Assembly: GCA_964439745.1 (NCBI GenBank)
Contig: CAYTQK010000052.1
Coordinates: 1 to 15,286 of the forward strand
Direction of reading: 5' to 3'
Length of the DNA stretch: 15,286 bases
Origin: CAYTQK01 sp964439745
GTDB lineage: Bacteria; Desulfobacterota; Desulfobacteria; Desulfobacterales; Desulfosudaceae
This document shows positions 1 through 6,309 of this stretch, piece after piece. Every line of letters begins with the position of its first letter. The stretch's first letter is position 1. Below the pieces are notes generated by a model, which worked only from the letters and a program-made list of their open reading frames with translations, was not told the DNA's origin and ran no database searches. The translations under genes were made by a program, and so were the position numbers.

Positions 1-226
1 AAATGATGGGATACCGGGAGAGAAAATCACTTTCCCGCAGATCCATGACAAAAACCAGGCCGTTGACCCCGGCAGCAGTCTCTACCGGTATTTCCAGGAA
101 TTTCGGCAGAAGGGCCACCGGCATGTTGTCGACACAATAGAAGCCGGCATCTTCAAAGGCGTCCAGGGCGGTGCTCTTGCCGGAACCGGACAGACCGGTC
201 AGGATTTTGATGGAAAGATTTCGCAC
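1..226 (-). CDS. rapZ: RapZ-family RNase adapter / nucleotide-binding protein (5' part only)
   Basis: The N-terminal 75 residues are present; the rest lies beyond the left edge. Residues 9-16 or so read TGLSGSGKS, a Walker A P-loop, followed by ALDAFEDAGFYCVDNMPV, the hallmark start of the RapZ/YvcJ family (the known proteins have a P-loop, then a 'YCVDNLP' stretch). In E. coli RapZ steers RNase E to the GlmZ small RNA to tune glucosamine-6-phosphate synthase; in other bacteria the family binds nucleotides and its job is less clear. The start is GTG at 226: an in-frame TGA lies two codons upstream and no other start precedes the P-loop, although the ribosome binding site is weak. It is the last visible gene of the rpoN-hpf-ptsN-rapZ run, 51 bases after ptsN, which is its usual position in many proteobacteria. 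The family call is firm; the exact function here is inferred. Confidence 0.93.
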   Translation of the reverse strand, partial: MRNLSIKILTGLSGSGKSTALDAFEDAGFYCVDNMPVALLPKFLEIPVETAAGVNGLVFVMDLRESDFLSRYPII

Positions 227-277
227 GGGTAATCAGGCGCTGATGATTCTCCATGGATTTTCAAATAACCGCGGCAA

Positions 278-736
278 TCAGGGCTCTTCGTCAAATTCTT
301 CGATAATGGCGCAGATGGATTCCGCATCCGGGGCATCCAGCAGGCGCTGTCGGAAAAGTTCATTTTTCAACAGCTTTGAAATCCGGGACAACAGCATCAA
401 GTGAACGACAGTGGCGCCTTCCGGCGTGAACAGCAGAAAGAAGATATGAACCGGCCGGCCGTCCATGGCTTCAAAATCAACGCCTTTGCGGCTGATGCCG
501 ATGCACATGATCTCTTCTTCCAGTTGCTTCAACTTGCCGTGAGGGATGGCGATGCCGCCGCCGATGCCGGTGGTGCCGAGCCGTTCCCGTTCCATCAGCA
601 TCCGGACCAGCTTGCTGTGTTCGACTTTCGAAATATTGGCCGCCGGAACGGTTAATTCTTCCAGCACGCTTTTTTTATCCGTTGCTTCCAGGGAAGGGAT
701 AATCGCTTCCGGTTTCAGTACCTCTAACAGCTTCAT
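278..736 (-). CDS. ptsN: PTS EIIA-Ntr nitrogen regulatory protein
   Basis: A 152-residue single-domain EIIA of the fructose/mannitol superfamily, the normal size for PtsN. The motif GGGIAIPHGK is visible, with His66 as the expected phosphoacceptor, preceded by ERERLGTTGIG, typical of EIIA-Ntr. In the regulatory PTS-Ntr, phosphate passes from EI-Ntr through NPr to this protein, which signals nitrogen, carbon and potassium status through protein contacts rather than sugar transport. It sits downstream of rpoN and hpf and upstream of rapZ, the classic rpoN-cluster order. A gap of 163 bases separates it from hpf and contains a promoter candidate at 783-811, so ptsN and rapZ may be transcribed partly on their own. 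The ribosome binding site is a modest AAAGG about 10 bases before the ATG. No EI-Ntr or NPr gene is inside the window. Confidence 0.95.
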   Translation of the reverse strand: MKLLEVLKPEAIIPSLEATDKKSVLEELTVPAANISKVEHSKLVRMLMERERLGTTGIGGGIAIPHGKLKQLEEEIMCIGISRKGVDFEAMDGRPVHIFFLLFTPEGATVVHLMLLSRISKLLKNELFRQRLLDAPDAESICAIIEEFDEEP

Positions 737-782
737 GATCTGGCGCCTTTATCCGAATATTTCCGATGATATTTTTCAATGG

Positions 783-811
783 ACGATACGCCACTTGCAC
801 CCGGATGTCAA
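783..811 (-). promoter_or_regulatory. Sigma-70-type promoter candidate for ptsN-rapZ
   Basis: On the minus strand TTGACA (811-806) is a perfect -35 hexamer. After a 17-base spacer comes TATCGT (788-783), which matches 4 of 6 positions of the -10 consensus, including the key first TA and last T. Transcription would start near 776, leaving a leader of about 40 bases before ptsN. It lies in the only sizeable gap of the rpoN-hpf-ptsN-rapZ run. Prediction from sequence only. Confidence 0.6.
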
Positions 812-899
812 ATCGGGCGGCCGGCTTTTTGCAAAACCGAAAGCATCGCTTGGATACGGCTTGCATCGGGCGGGGAGAGAGCCGGGCGGCCGGGGCTCC

Positions 900-1238
900 T
901 TACTCGGAACGGACGGGGCTGGTGCTTTTGGAGCGCCGGGAACTGGAGCGGTGGTGGTCTTTGATTTTTTTCTTGTTTTTCTTGATCTGTTTTTCAATTT
1001 TATCCAGGACCAGGTCGATGGCCGAGTACATGTCTTCGGTCTCTTCGGTGCCGTTGATTTTGAGCTTGTCGCCGGACAGGGAAATTTCCGCAATATTCCT
1101 GAATTTTTCCACGGACAGGATGACGGCGGCTTCCACGTGACCATCAAAGAGTTTGTCAAACTTGCTGAGCTTTTCCGCGACATAGTTTTTGAGGGGCTCT
1201 GATGAATCAAGGTTTTTGAAGGTGACGGATACCTGCAT
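900..1238 (-). CDS. hpf: Ribosome hibernation-promoting factor, short form
   Basis: A 112-residue HPF/YfiA-family protein encoded directly after rpoN. The N-terminal 95 residues carry the beta-alpha fold pattern (MQVSVTFKNLDSSEPLKNY, then ...EDMYSAIDLVLDKIEKQIKK) that binds the 30S decoding region and helps silence or dimerise ribosomes in stationary phase. It is longer than E. coli HPF (95 residues) but lacks the C-terminal dimerisation domain of long HPF (about 190). The extra tail, roughly residues 90-112, is basic and serine-rich and probably disordered. The start is supported by a full AGGAGG six bases upstream, which overlaps the rpoN stop codon, so translation is likely coupled to rpoN. 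This position is conserved in many proteobacteria, where the gene was formerly called a sigma-54 modulation protein. Confidence 0.93.
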   Translation of the reverse strand: MQVSVTFKNLDSSEPLKNYVAEKLSKFDKLFDGHVEAAVILSVEKFRNIAEISLSGDKLKINGTEETEDMYSAIDLVLDKIEKQIKKNKKKIKDHHRSSSRRSKSTSPVRSE

Positions 1239-1244
1239 GAAAAA

Positions 1245-1250
1245 CCTCCT
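1245..1250 (-). promoter_or_regulatory. Strong ribosome binding site of hpf overlapping the rpoN stop
   Basis: On the minus strand AGGAGG (1250-1245) shares bases with the TAG stop of rpoN (1251-1249) and lies six bases before the hpf ATG. It fixes the hpf start and suggests that ribosomes finishing rpoN can begin hpf at once. Confidence 0.75.
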
Positions 1251-2679
1251 AATATTGTTTGCGTTTGGTGGATGACAGGATCCCCATGGCCTCCCGGTAC
1301 TTGGTGACCGTGCGGCGGGCGATATTAATATTGGCCTCTTTTAACATTTTTGAAATTTTATCGTCACTGTAGGGCCGGAGTGCATCTTCGTTTTTGATTA
1401 TCTGCCGGATGGCCGCCTGGACGCTGGCCGAGGCCATGGACTCCCCGTGGACCCGGTTGATGGAGCTGTTGAAAAAGTATTTCAGTTCAAATATCCCCTG
1501 GGGGGTATGGGCGTATTTGTTGGTGGTCACCCGGCTGATGGTGGACTCATGCATGCCGATGTCCTCGGCCACGTCACGGAGGATCATCGGTTTCAAGTAC
1601 TCAATGCCCTTTTCAAAAAAATCATATTGGAACTTGAGAATACTGTTCATGACATTGTAGATGGTTTTCCGCCGCTGCTGGATGCTTTTGATCAGCCAGG
1701 AGGCGGACCGGATTTTTTCCTGGAGATATTCCCGGGTCTGCTTGGCGACCTGGGCGTTGTTGCTGACGGCCTTTTTATAATACGGGTTGATGTTCAGTCG
1801 CGGCAGATCGTCATCATTGAGCATGATCACGAATTCGTCCTCGAATTTATACACATAAATATCGGGAATAATATACCGGACTTCTTCGGTCTGGAATTCT
1901 CTGCCCGGCCGCGGTTCCAGCCCCTGGATCACGTTAACGGCGGCCACGGTCTCTTCCAGGCTGATTTTCAGGGCCCGGGCAATGGCCTTGTAGTTTTTGT
2001 TTTCCAGTTCCTTGAGATGATGAATGATTATTTTCCGTACCACCGGATCGCTGATGTCCAGCTGGTCCAGCTGGAGCAGCAGGCACTCGGCCAGGTCGGC
2101 GGCACAGACCCCCGGCGGATCGAATGTCTTCAGCACCGCCAGGATCTCATCAACCTTATCCGGAGAAACGTTGCCGACGGCTGCGATTTCCGCCACGTCG
2201 GCTTTGAGATAGCCGTCCTCGTCTATGTTGCCGATGATCAGGCTGGCGATCTCTTCGTCTGTTTCGTCCGGCAGGGTCATCAAAAACTGCCACAGCAGAT
2301 GGTCTTTGAGCGATTTTTTGGGAGCGATAAAAGATTCATACTGGGGCGCTTCCCGGGATTCTGTTTCAAAATGCACGCCGCCGTAGGAATTGTATTCGTT
2401 GAGATAGTTTTCCCACTCGATCTGGTCGGTGATCTTCTCCTCCACGGCGACTTCTTTTTCCGGGTTGGATTCGGCCTCGGTCTCTTCGATTCCGCGCTGA
2501 TCCTCTTCCCACTCCGTATCGGTGGCTTCTTCCAGGGCCGGATTTTCGGACAATTCCTGCTGGATCATGTCCGCCAGCTCCAGCCGGTTCAGCTGCAGCA
2601 GCTTGATGGCCATCTGGAGTTGCGGGGTCATCACCAGCTGCTGGGTTAACTTCAGGCTTTGTTTGAGATCAAGCGCCAT
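1249..2679 (-). CDS. rpoN: RNA polymerase sigma-54 factor
   Basis: A full-length, 476-residue sigma-54. Region I (residues 1-50) is glutamine- and leucine-rich (LTQQLVMTPQLQMAIKLLQL) and is the part that contacts enhancer-binding activators. Region II (about 51-115) is very acidic. The core-binding domain follows, then a helix-turn-helix at about 367-386 (LRDVAEDIGMHESTISRV), and the RpoN box ARRTVTKYR at 454-462, which reads the -24 GG element. Sigma-54 directs RNA polymerase to -24/-12 promoters and needs an AAA+ activator to open DNA. Both a matching activator (10767-12158) and a consensus -24/-12 promoter (12471-12486) are in this window. The ATG lies six bases after the lptB stop, the usual lptB-rpoN junction; its own ribosome binding site is weak, so it is probably coupled to lptB. 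Confidence 0.97.
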   Translation of the reverse strand: MALDLKQSLKLTQQLVMTPQLQMAIKLLQLNRLELADMIQQELSENPALEEATDTEWEEDQRGIEETEAESNPEKEVAVEEKITDQIEWENYLNEYNSYGGVHFETESREAPQYESFIAPKKSLKDHLLWQFLMTLPDETDEEIASLIIGNIDEDGYLKADVAEIAAVGNVSPDKVDEILAVLKTFDPPGVCAADLAECLLLQLDQLDISDPVVRKIIIHHLKELENKNYKAIARALKISLEETVAAVNVIQGLEPRPGREFQTEEVRYIIPDIYVYKFEDEFVIMLNDDDLPRLNINPYYKKAVSNNAQVAKQTREYLQEKIRSASWLIKSIQQRRKTIYNVMNSILKFQYDFFEKGIEYLKPMILRDVAEDIGMHESTISRVTTNKYAHTPQGIFELKYFFNSSINRVHGESMASASVQAAIRQIIKNEDALRPYSDDKISKMLKEANINIARRTVTKYREAMGILSSTKRKQY

Positions 2680-2684
2680 AATAA

Positions 2685-3407
2685 TTACAGAGTAAACTCA
2701 TCTCCCAGGTATATGCGCCGAGCGGTTTGGCTGTCGGCGATCTGAGCCGGCGTGCCGTGTTCAACAACCTGGCCGTCGTTCAGAATATAGGCGTGGTCGC
2801 AGACCTGCAGGGTTTCCCGCACGTTGTGATCGGAAATGATCAGGCCGATATTTTTGTTCTTCAATTGATGAATGATGTTTCTGATATCGGCAATGGCCAG
2901 GGGATCAATGCCGGCAAAAGGTTCGTCCAGCAGGATGAAGGCCGGAGATATGGCCAGCACCCGGGATATCTCCAGCCGCCGCCTTTCTCCGCCGGAGAGA
3001 AAGCTGGCCCGCTGGTCTGCCAGATGGGCGATGCGCAGTTCTTCCAGGAGCCGGGCGGTTTGTTCCCGCTGTTGATGATGGGGCAGGCGAAGACACTCCA
3101 GGACAACCCGGATGTTTTCGGCTACCGTCAGTTTCCGGAATACGGACGCTTCCTGGGGAAGGTAACCGATGCCCCGTCGGGCCCGCTGATGCATGGGCAG
3201 ATTCGTGATCTCTTCGTCATTGACAAAGACACGGCCGCTGTCCGCCTTGATAATGCCGACGGCCATGTAAGAGGTGGGTGTTTTTCCGGCCCCGTTGGGA
3301 CCCAGGAGTCCGGCCACTTCCCCGGTCTGCAGCTCCAGGCTTACGGAAGGGACCACTTGCCGTCTATAGTATTGTTTGCTCAGGTGGCGCAACGATAAAG
3401 AGGTCAT
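2685..3407 (-). CDS. lptB: LPS export ABC transporter ATP-binding protein
   Basis: A 240-residue ABC ATPase, matching the 241 or so of E. coli LptB. On the inner face of the inner membrane it powers LptFG to pull LPS out and push it along the LptC-LptA bridge. Visible parts are Walker A GPNGAGKT (36-43), a Q-loop glutamine at 86, the signature LSGGERRRLEISR (137-149), Walker B FILLDEPFAGIDP with catalytic Glu162, and the H-loop His194. I start at ATG 3407: the longer frame to 3524 would run into lptA, and the LptB family starts right at this point. One oddity: the residue after the Walker A threonine is proline (GKTPTSYM), where the family almost always has threonine (GKTTTFYM). See findings. 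It lies between lptA and rpoN. Confidence 0.95.
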   Translation of the reverse strand: MTSLSLRHLSKQYYRRQVVPSVSLELQTGEVAGLLGPNGAGKTPTSYMAVGIIKADSGRVFVNDEEITNLPMHQRARRGIGYLPQEASVFRKLTVAENIRVVLECLRLPHHQQREQTARLLEELRIAHLADQRASFLSGGERRRLEISRVLAISPAFILLDEPFAGIDPLAIADIRNIIHQLKNKNIGLIISDHNVRETLQVCDHAYILNDGQVVEHGTPAQIADSQTARRIYLGDEFTL

Positions 3408-3438
3408 CCGTGAGATCCGCTCTGCTCCAGGGCAATCC

Positions 3439-4002
3439 TTACCGGTTATTATCATTGTCGGGCTGGGCCTTGATGACTGCTTCCACCCGCTGGCCGGCGC
3501 TGCTTTCCACCGTAACCGATTCACTGTCCGTGTGCATGATAATTGTTTCGCCGGAAATAAATCCGTCTTCGCCGGTGACCGTGGCGTTTTTCCCGGTCAG
3601 GATGATGATCTTACGGTTTTTATCATACACGGCTTTTTCCGTCTTGGCAATTCTTTCCCCGGCCTTGATGGTGACGTTGCCGGTGGCAATGATCCGGTCA
3701 AAGCTTTTATTCAGGGGGGCGTCCGCGGTTTGGGCGGCCTCCCGGGCATAAAAGACCACCAGGTGATCGGAGGTGATGTCGAACCCCTCGCCGACGGCCT
3801 GGACATGGCCGGAAAATTCCGCCCGGTTGCTGTCCGGACCGTCCTGTGTTTCCAGCCGGTCGGCCGTAATGCGGACACGCCGGGGGGCATCTTTGCCGTT
3901 CTGCTGTCCGGGGGCGTTGTCGCCGTGATTGTCTTCCGCCCCGGCTGGCGCTCCGCCCAGCAGAACAATGCTGCAAAAGAGCACAACCAGAAAATGTTTC
4001 AT
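3439..4002 (-). CDS. lptA: LPS transport periplasmic protein LptA
   Basis: 187 residues. The N-terminus is a signal peptide: MKH, a hydrophobic core FLVVLFCSIVLLGG, and a likely cleavage after AGA at residue 22. The mature part has the repeating beta-strand pattern of the OstA/LptA fold (ITADRLETQDG, then AEFSGHVQAVGEGFDITSDH, then IATGNVTIKAGERIAKTEKA), which forms the beta-jellyroll bridge through which LPS crosses the periplasm. The length is close to E. coli LptA (185). It sits 31 bases upstream of lptB and 54 bases downstream of lptC, the standard lptCAB order. A short charged linker after the signal peptide (about 23-40) is unremarkable. Confidence 0.93.
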   Translation of the reverse strand: MKHFLVVLFCSIVLLGGAPAGAEDNHGDNAPGQQNGKDAPRRVRITADRLETQDGPDSNRAEFSGHVQAVGEGFDITSDHLVVFYAREAAQTADAPLNKSFDRIIATGNVTIKAGERIAKTEKAVYDKNRKIIILTGKNATVTGEDGFISGETIIMHTDSESVTVESSAGQRVEAVIKAQPDNDNNR

Positions 4003-4056
4003 AGGGTCAATCCTGAATAATAAAGATACGATGTATGAGTCAGTTCCGTGAAGCCG

Positions 4057-4632
4057 TTATCCGGTGGTCCCGCTGTCGAACAGGCCGGTGACATTGCCCC
4101 GGAGCACGGCCTCTCTGCGCTGTAAATCGTAAACCATGGCTTTGCCGGTTAATTCGGACGAATCGCTGACAATCCGGACCGGCTCGGCGGTGGTCAGAAT
4201 ATTTTTCTTTTCCCGGTACTGTAATGTCGCGGCCTGAATTTCATAGCGGCCGTTGTCGATCCGGACGTTCCCGGCAATTTCGGCATTGCCGCTGTCCAGA
4301 AAAAAGGTTCCCCGGTCGGCATTGATCCGGGAGGCCTGGCCGTCGGAGGTAAAAACGGTCATGTCCAGGTGGTGCATGACGGTATTGTGCTTTTCCCGGA
4401 TCAGGCGGGCGGAATCGGCCGTAAGCCTCCACTTGTGACGGCCGTTTTCATAAGTGGTCTGACGGATTTCGGTTAAAAGCACATCCGGTACCGAAGTGAT
4501 ATCCGTTTTGCGGGCAGGCGGCGTCTGGGTCAGGCCGGGATGGCGAAGGTAGAGGTAACCCGCGGCGGCCAGGCCGGCCAGAACCACCAGCAGAGGGATA
4601 ACGCGAATTTTTTTATAACCAGCCATAACCAT
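4057..4632 (-). CDS. lptC: LPS export inner-membrane bridge protein LptC
   Basis: 191 residues with one N-terminal membrane span (about 10-28, VIPLLVVLAGLAAAGYLYL) and a periplasmic beta-jellyroll related to LptA (TADSARLIREKHNTVMHHL, INADRGTFFLDSGNAEIAGNV). E. coli LptC has 191 residues. It anchors the Lpt bridge to the LptB2FG transporter. ATG codons occur at 4632 and 4626 and the choice between them is uncertain. It begins 21 bases after kdsC and is followed by lptA. The identification rests on fold pattern, length and operon position, since LptC sequences diverge quickly. Confidence 0.9.
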   Translation of the reverse strand: MVMAGYKKIRVIPLLVVLAGLAAAGYLYLRHPGLTQTPPARKTDITSVPDVLLTEIRQTTYENGRHKWRLTADSARLIREKHNTVMHHLDMTVFTSDGQASRINADRGTFFLDSGNAEIAGNVRIDNGRYEIQAATLQYREKKNILTTAEPVRIVSDSSELTGKAMVYDLQRREAVLRGNVTGLFDSGTTG

Positions 4633-4653
4633 CCATGGGTATACTTTTGTCGA

Positions 4654-5214
4654 TTATTCGTAGTGGGCCAGTGCCTCGGCCCATTTGTCCTGTGCCCGCA
4701 GGATGGCCTCGCAGACTTCCCGGACAGCGCCTTGCCCGCCGGCGGCGGTGGTGACCAGGGCGGCCAGGGCCTGAACTTCCGGACGGGCATCGGCCACGCT
4801 CAGGGGCAGGCCCACTTTTTTCAACAGTGGTATGTCCGGCAGATCATCCCCGATAAAAGCGACCCGGTCCGGTGAATCCAGTCCGGTTTCCAGCAGGATA
4901 TCCGGCAGGACCGCCCCCTTGTCCGGGACATCGTCGTACAGGTGGACGATGCCCAGTTCCCGGCAACGCCGGGTCAGGGCTGAAGAGGAACGGGCGGTGA
5001 CGATACCGGCCCCGATGCCGGCCCGCATCAGCATTTTCAGCCCCAGCCCGTCCTTGACGTTGAAATATTTGCTTTCCGTTTCCAGCCCGGTATAAACAAT
5101 GCGGCCGTCGGTCAGCACGCCGTCCACATCCAAAAGAAGCAACGAGATGTTGCCCAACCGCTGTTGGGTCGCTTCGTTCAAGCCCCTGTCCCTGGAGTTC
5201 TCTTGTCCGTTCAT
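4654..5214 (-). CDS. kdsC: 3-deoxy-D-manno-octulosonate 8-phosphate phosphatase
   Basis: A 186-residue C0-type HAD phosphatase, the size of E. coli KdsC (188). It removes phosphate from KDO-8-P to give KDO in the cytoplasm. HAD motif I is DVDGVLTDG with nucleophile Asp29 and general acid Asp31. KDGLGL (54-59) follows, then Lys99 in VPDKGAV and the acidic motif GDDLPD (122-127). The start is ATG at 5214, whose last two bases form the TGA stop of kdsA (ATGA overlap). A longer frame to 5295 only reads back into kdsA. The four-base overlap implies translational coupling of KDO-8-P synthase and its phosphatase. Confidence 0.95.
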   Translation of the reverse strand: MNGQENSRDRGLNEATQQRLGNISLLLLDVDGVLTDGRIVYTGLETESKYFNVKDGLGLKMLMRAGIGAGIVTARSSSALTRRCRELGIVHLYDDVPDKGAVLPDILLETGLDSPDRVAFIGDDLPDIPLLKKVGLPLSVADARPEVQALAALVTTAAGGQGAVREVCEAILRAQDKWAEALAHYE

Positions 5215-6032
5215 TGTATCGCTTCCCGTATGGCCATGAGGGTGGTAAGCACGTCCGCCACGCGGTCCAGCTGCAGGGAGTTGGGGCCGTCGCACAAGGC
5301 CCTGTCCGGGTCGGGGTGTACCTCCATGAAGATACCGTCCGCCCCGGCAGCAACGGCCGCCCGGGCCAGGACCGGCGCGAACTCCCGCTGTCCGCCGGAG
5401 CTGGTTCCGCTTCCGCCCGGCAGCTGCACGCTGTGGGTGGCGTCAAAAATAACCGGTTTTTTCGTCTGCTCCCGCATGATAGGAATACCGCGGAAATCCA
5501 CCACCAGGTTGTTGTAGCCGAAGACGCTGCCCCGTTCAGTGATCAGCAGGCGGTCATTGCCGGCGGCGGCGGCTTTGTCCACCACATTGATGACATCCCA
5601 GGGAGCCAGGAATTGTCCCTTCTTAATATTGATGATCTTGCCGGTTTTGGCGATTTGTATAATAAAATCCGTCTGCCGGCATAAAAAAGCAGGCACCTGG
5701 AGGATGTCCAGAACCTCGGCGGCCGGTGCGATTTCTTGTGGCAGATGAACATCCGAAATAATGGGAATGTCCAGTTCCTGCTTGATCCTGCCGAGCATGG
5801 CCAAGCCCTCGGTCAGGCCGGGCCCGCGAAAGGAGGTGATGGCGCTGCGGTTGGCCTTGTCGTAGGAAGCTTTAAAGATAAAGGGCATTCCCAGTTCAGC
5901 GGTGACCGCCTTGAGTGTCCGGGCGGTCTGGAAAGCTGTTTCATAATCTTCGAGCACGCAGGGGCCGGCGATGAGCGCCAGCGGCATGCCGCTGCCGATC
6001 TGAATCCGGCCGCATTGAATGATATCAGTCAT
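5211..6032 (-). CDS. kdsA: KDO-8-phosphate synthase, metal-dependent type
   Basis: 273 residues of the class I DAHP/KDO8P synthase family. It condenses phosphoenolpyruvate with arabinose-5-phosphate to KDO-8-P. Motifs include FKASYDKANRS (53-63), SFRGPGL and TERGSVFGYNNLVVD (165-179). Cys25 (AGPCVLED) is where the metal-free E. coli enzyme has asparagine. Cys25, His200, Glu237 and Asp248 have almost the spacing of the Aquifex aeolicus metal ligands Cys11, His185, Glu222 and Asp233, so I infer a metal-dependent enzyme. It is the first gene of the long minus-strand run, with a promoter candidate at 6101-6129. No pyrG, often found upstream of kdsA in other bacteria, is present here. Confidence 0.97.
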   Translation of the reverse strand: MTDIIQCGRIQIGSGMPLALIAGPCVLEDYETAFQTARTLKAVTAELGMPFIFKASYDKANRSAITSFRGPGLTEGLAMLGRIKQELDIPIISDVHLPQEIAPAAEVLDILQVPAFLCRQTDFIIQIAKTGKIINIKKGQFLAPWDVINVVDKAAAAGNDRLLITERGSVFGYNNLVVDFRGIPIMREQTKKPVIFDATHSVQLPGGSGTSSGGQREFAPVLARAAVAAGADGIFMEVHPDPDRALCDGPNSLQLDRVADVLTTLMAIREAIQ

Positions 6033-6100
6033 GGCGGTTTGGCCTTTATGTCTGAAAATTATGACGGGACGCCTCTGGTGCCGTCTCCGATTCTCTTTGA

Positions 6101-6129
6101 TTTTTACCGCTGTCAGCCGGCAAAGTCAA
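6101..6129 (-). promoter_or_regulatory. Sigma-70-type promoter candidate for the kdsA-rapZ run
   Basis: On the minus strand TTGACT (6129-6124, 5 of 6 matches) is followed by exactly 17 bases and TAAAAA (6106-6101, 4 of 6 matches). Transcription would start near 6094, about 60 bases before the kdsA ATG. The 277-base space between kdsA and the divergent peptidase gene (6033-6309) holds this promoter and the plus-strand one at 6211-6239; I see nothing else there. Confidence 0.6.
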
Positions 6130-6210
6130 GATCATACCCGGCCCGGGATCGAAAGCAATCACCGGCGCGGCCGGTCCATTTGCAAAAATATCCGGACCGG
6201 CGGATAGGGC

Positions 6211-6239
6211 TTGAACGAAAAGACAATACTTGGTAAAGT
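6211..6239 (+). promoter_or_regulatory. Sigma-70-type, extended -10 promoter candidate for the M23 peptidase gene
   Basis: TTGAAC (6211-6216, 4 of 6), a 17-base spacer, and TAAAGT (6234-6239, 4 of 6) preceded by TGG, which gives the TGn extended -10 element. Start of transcription would be near 6246, about 64 bases before the TTG start codon. It would serve the M23 gene and probably lepB, pyrB and pyrC. It is divergent from the kdsA promoter. Confidence 0.5.
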
Positions 6240-6297
6240 ATCGTCTTGATCCTACCGGGCGGTCCGGGGACGTCAAGAACGAGTAATTTTTGGTGAT

Positions 6298-6303
6298 AAG
6301 GGG
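6298..6303 (+). promoter_or_regulatory. Ribosome binding site that fixes the TTG start of the M23 gene
   Basis: AAGGGG lies six bases before TTG at 6310. The frame is open upstream back to TGA at 6247 but has no ATG, GTG or other TTG there. The first residues after the TTG are the basic stretch expected before a membrane anchor. Confidence 0.6.
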
Positions 6304-6309
6304 ACTGGT

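Noticed and set aside
1447..2649. 400-codon open frame on the plus strand opposite rpoN
   Set aside because: It is the mirror of rpoN in a GC-rich gene; the protein has no recognisable domain, and the minus strand encodes an unmistakable sigma-54.
3408..3524. Longer N-terminus for lptB starting at 3524
   Set aside because: It would overlap lptA by 86 bases and add 39 residues absent from the LptB family; ATG 3407 gives the standard length.
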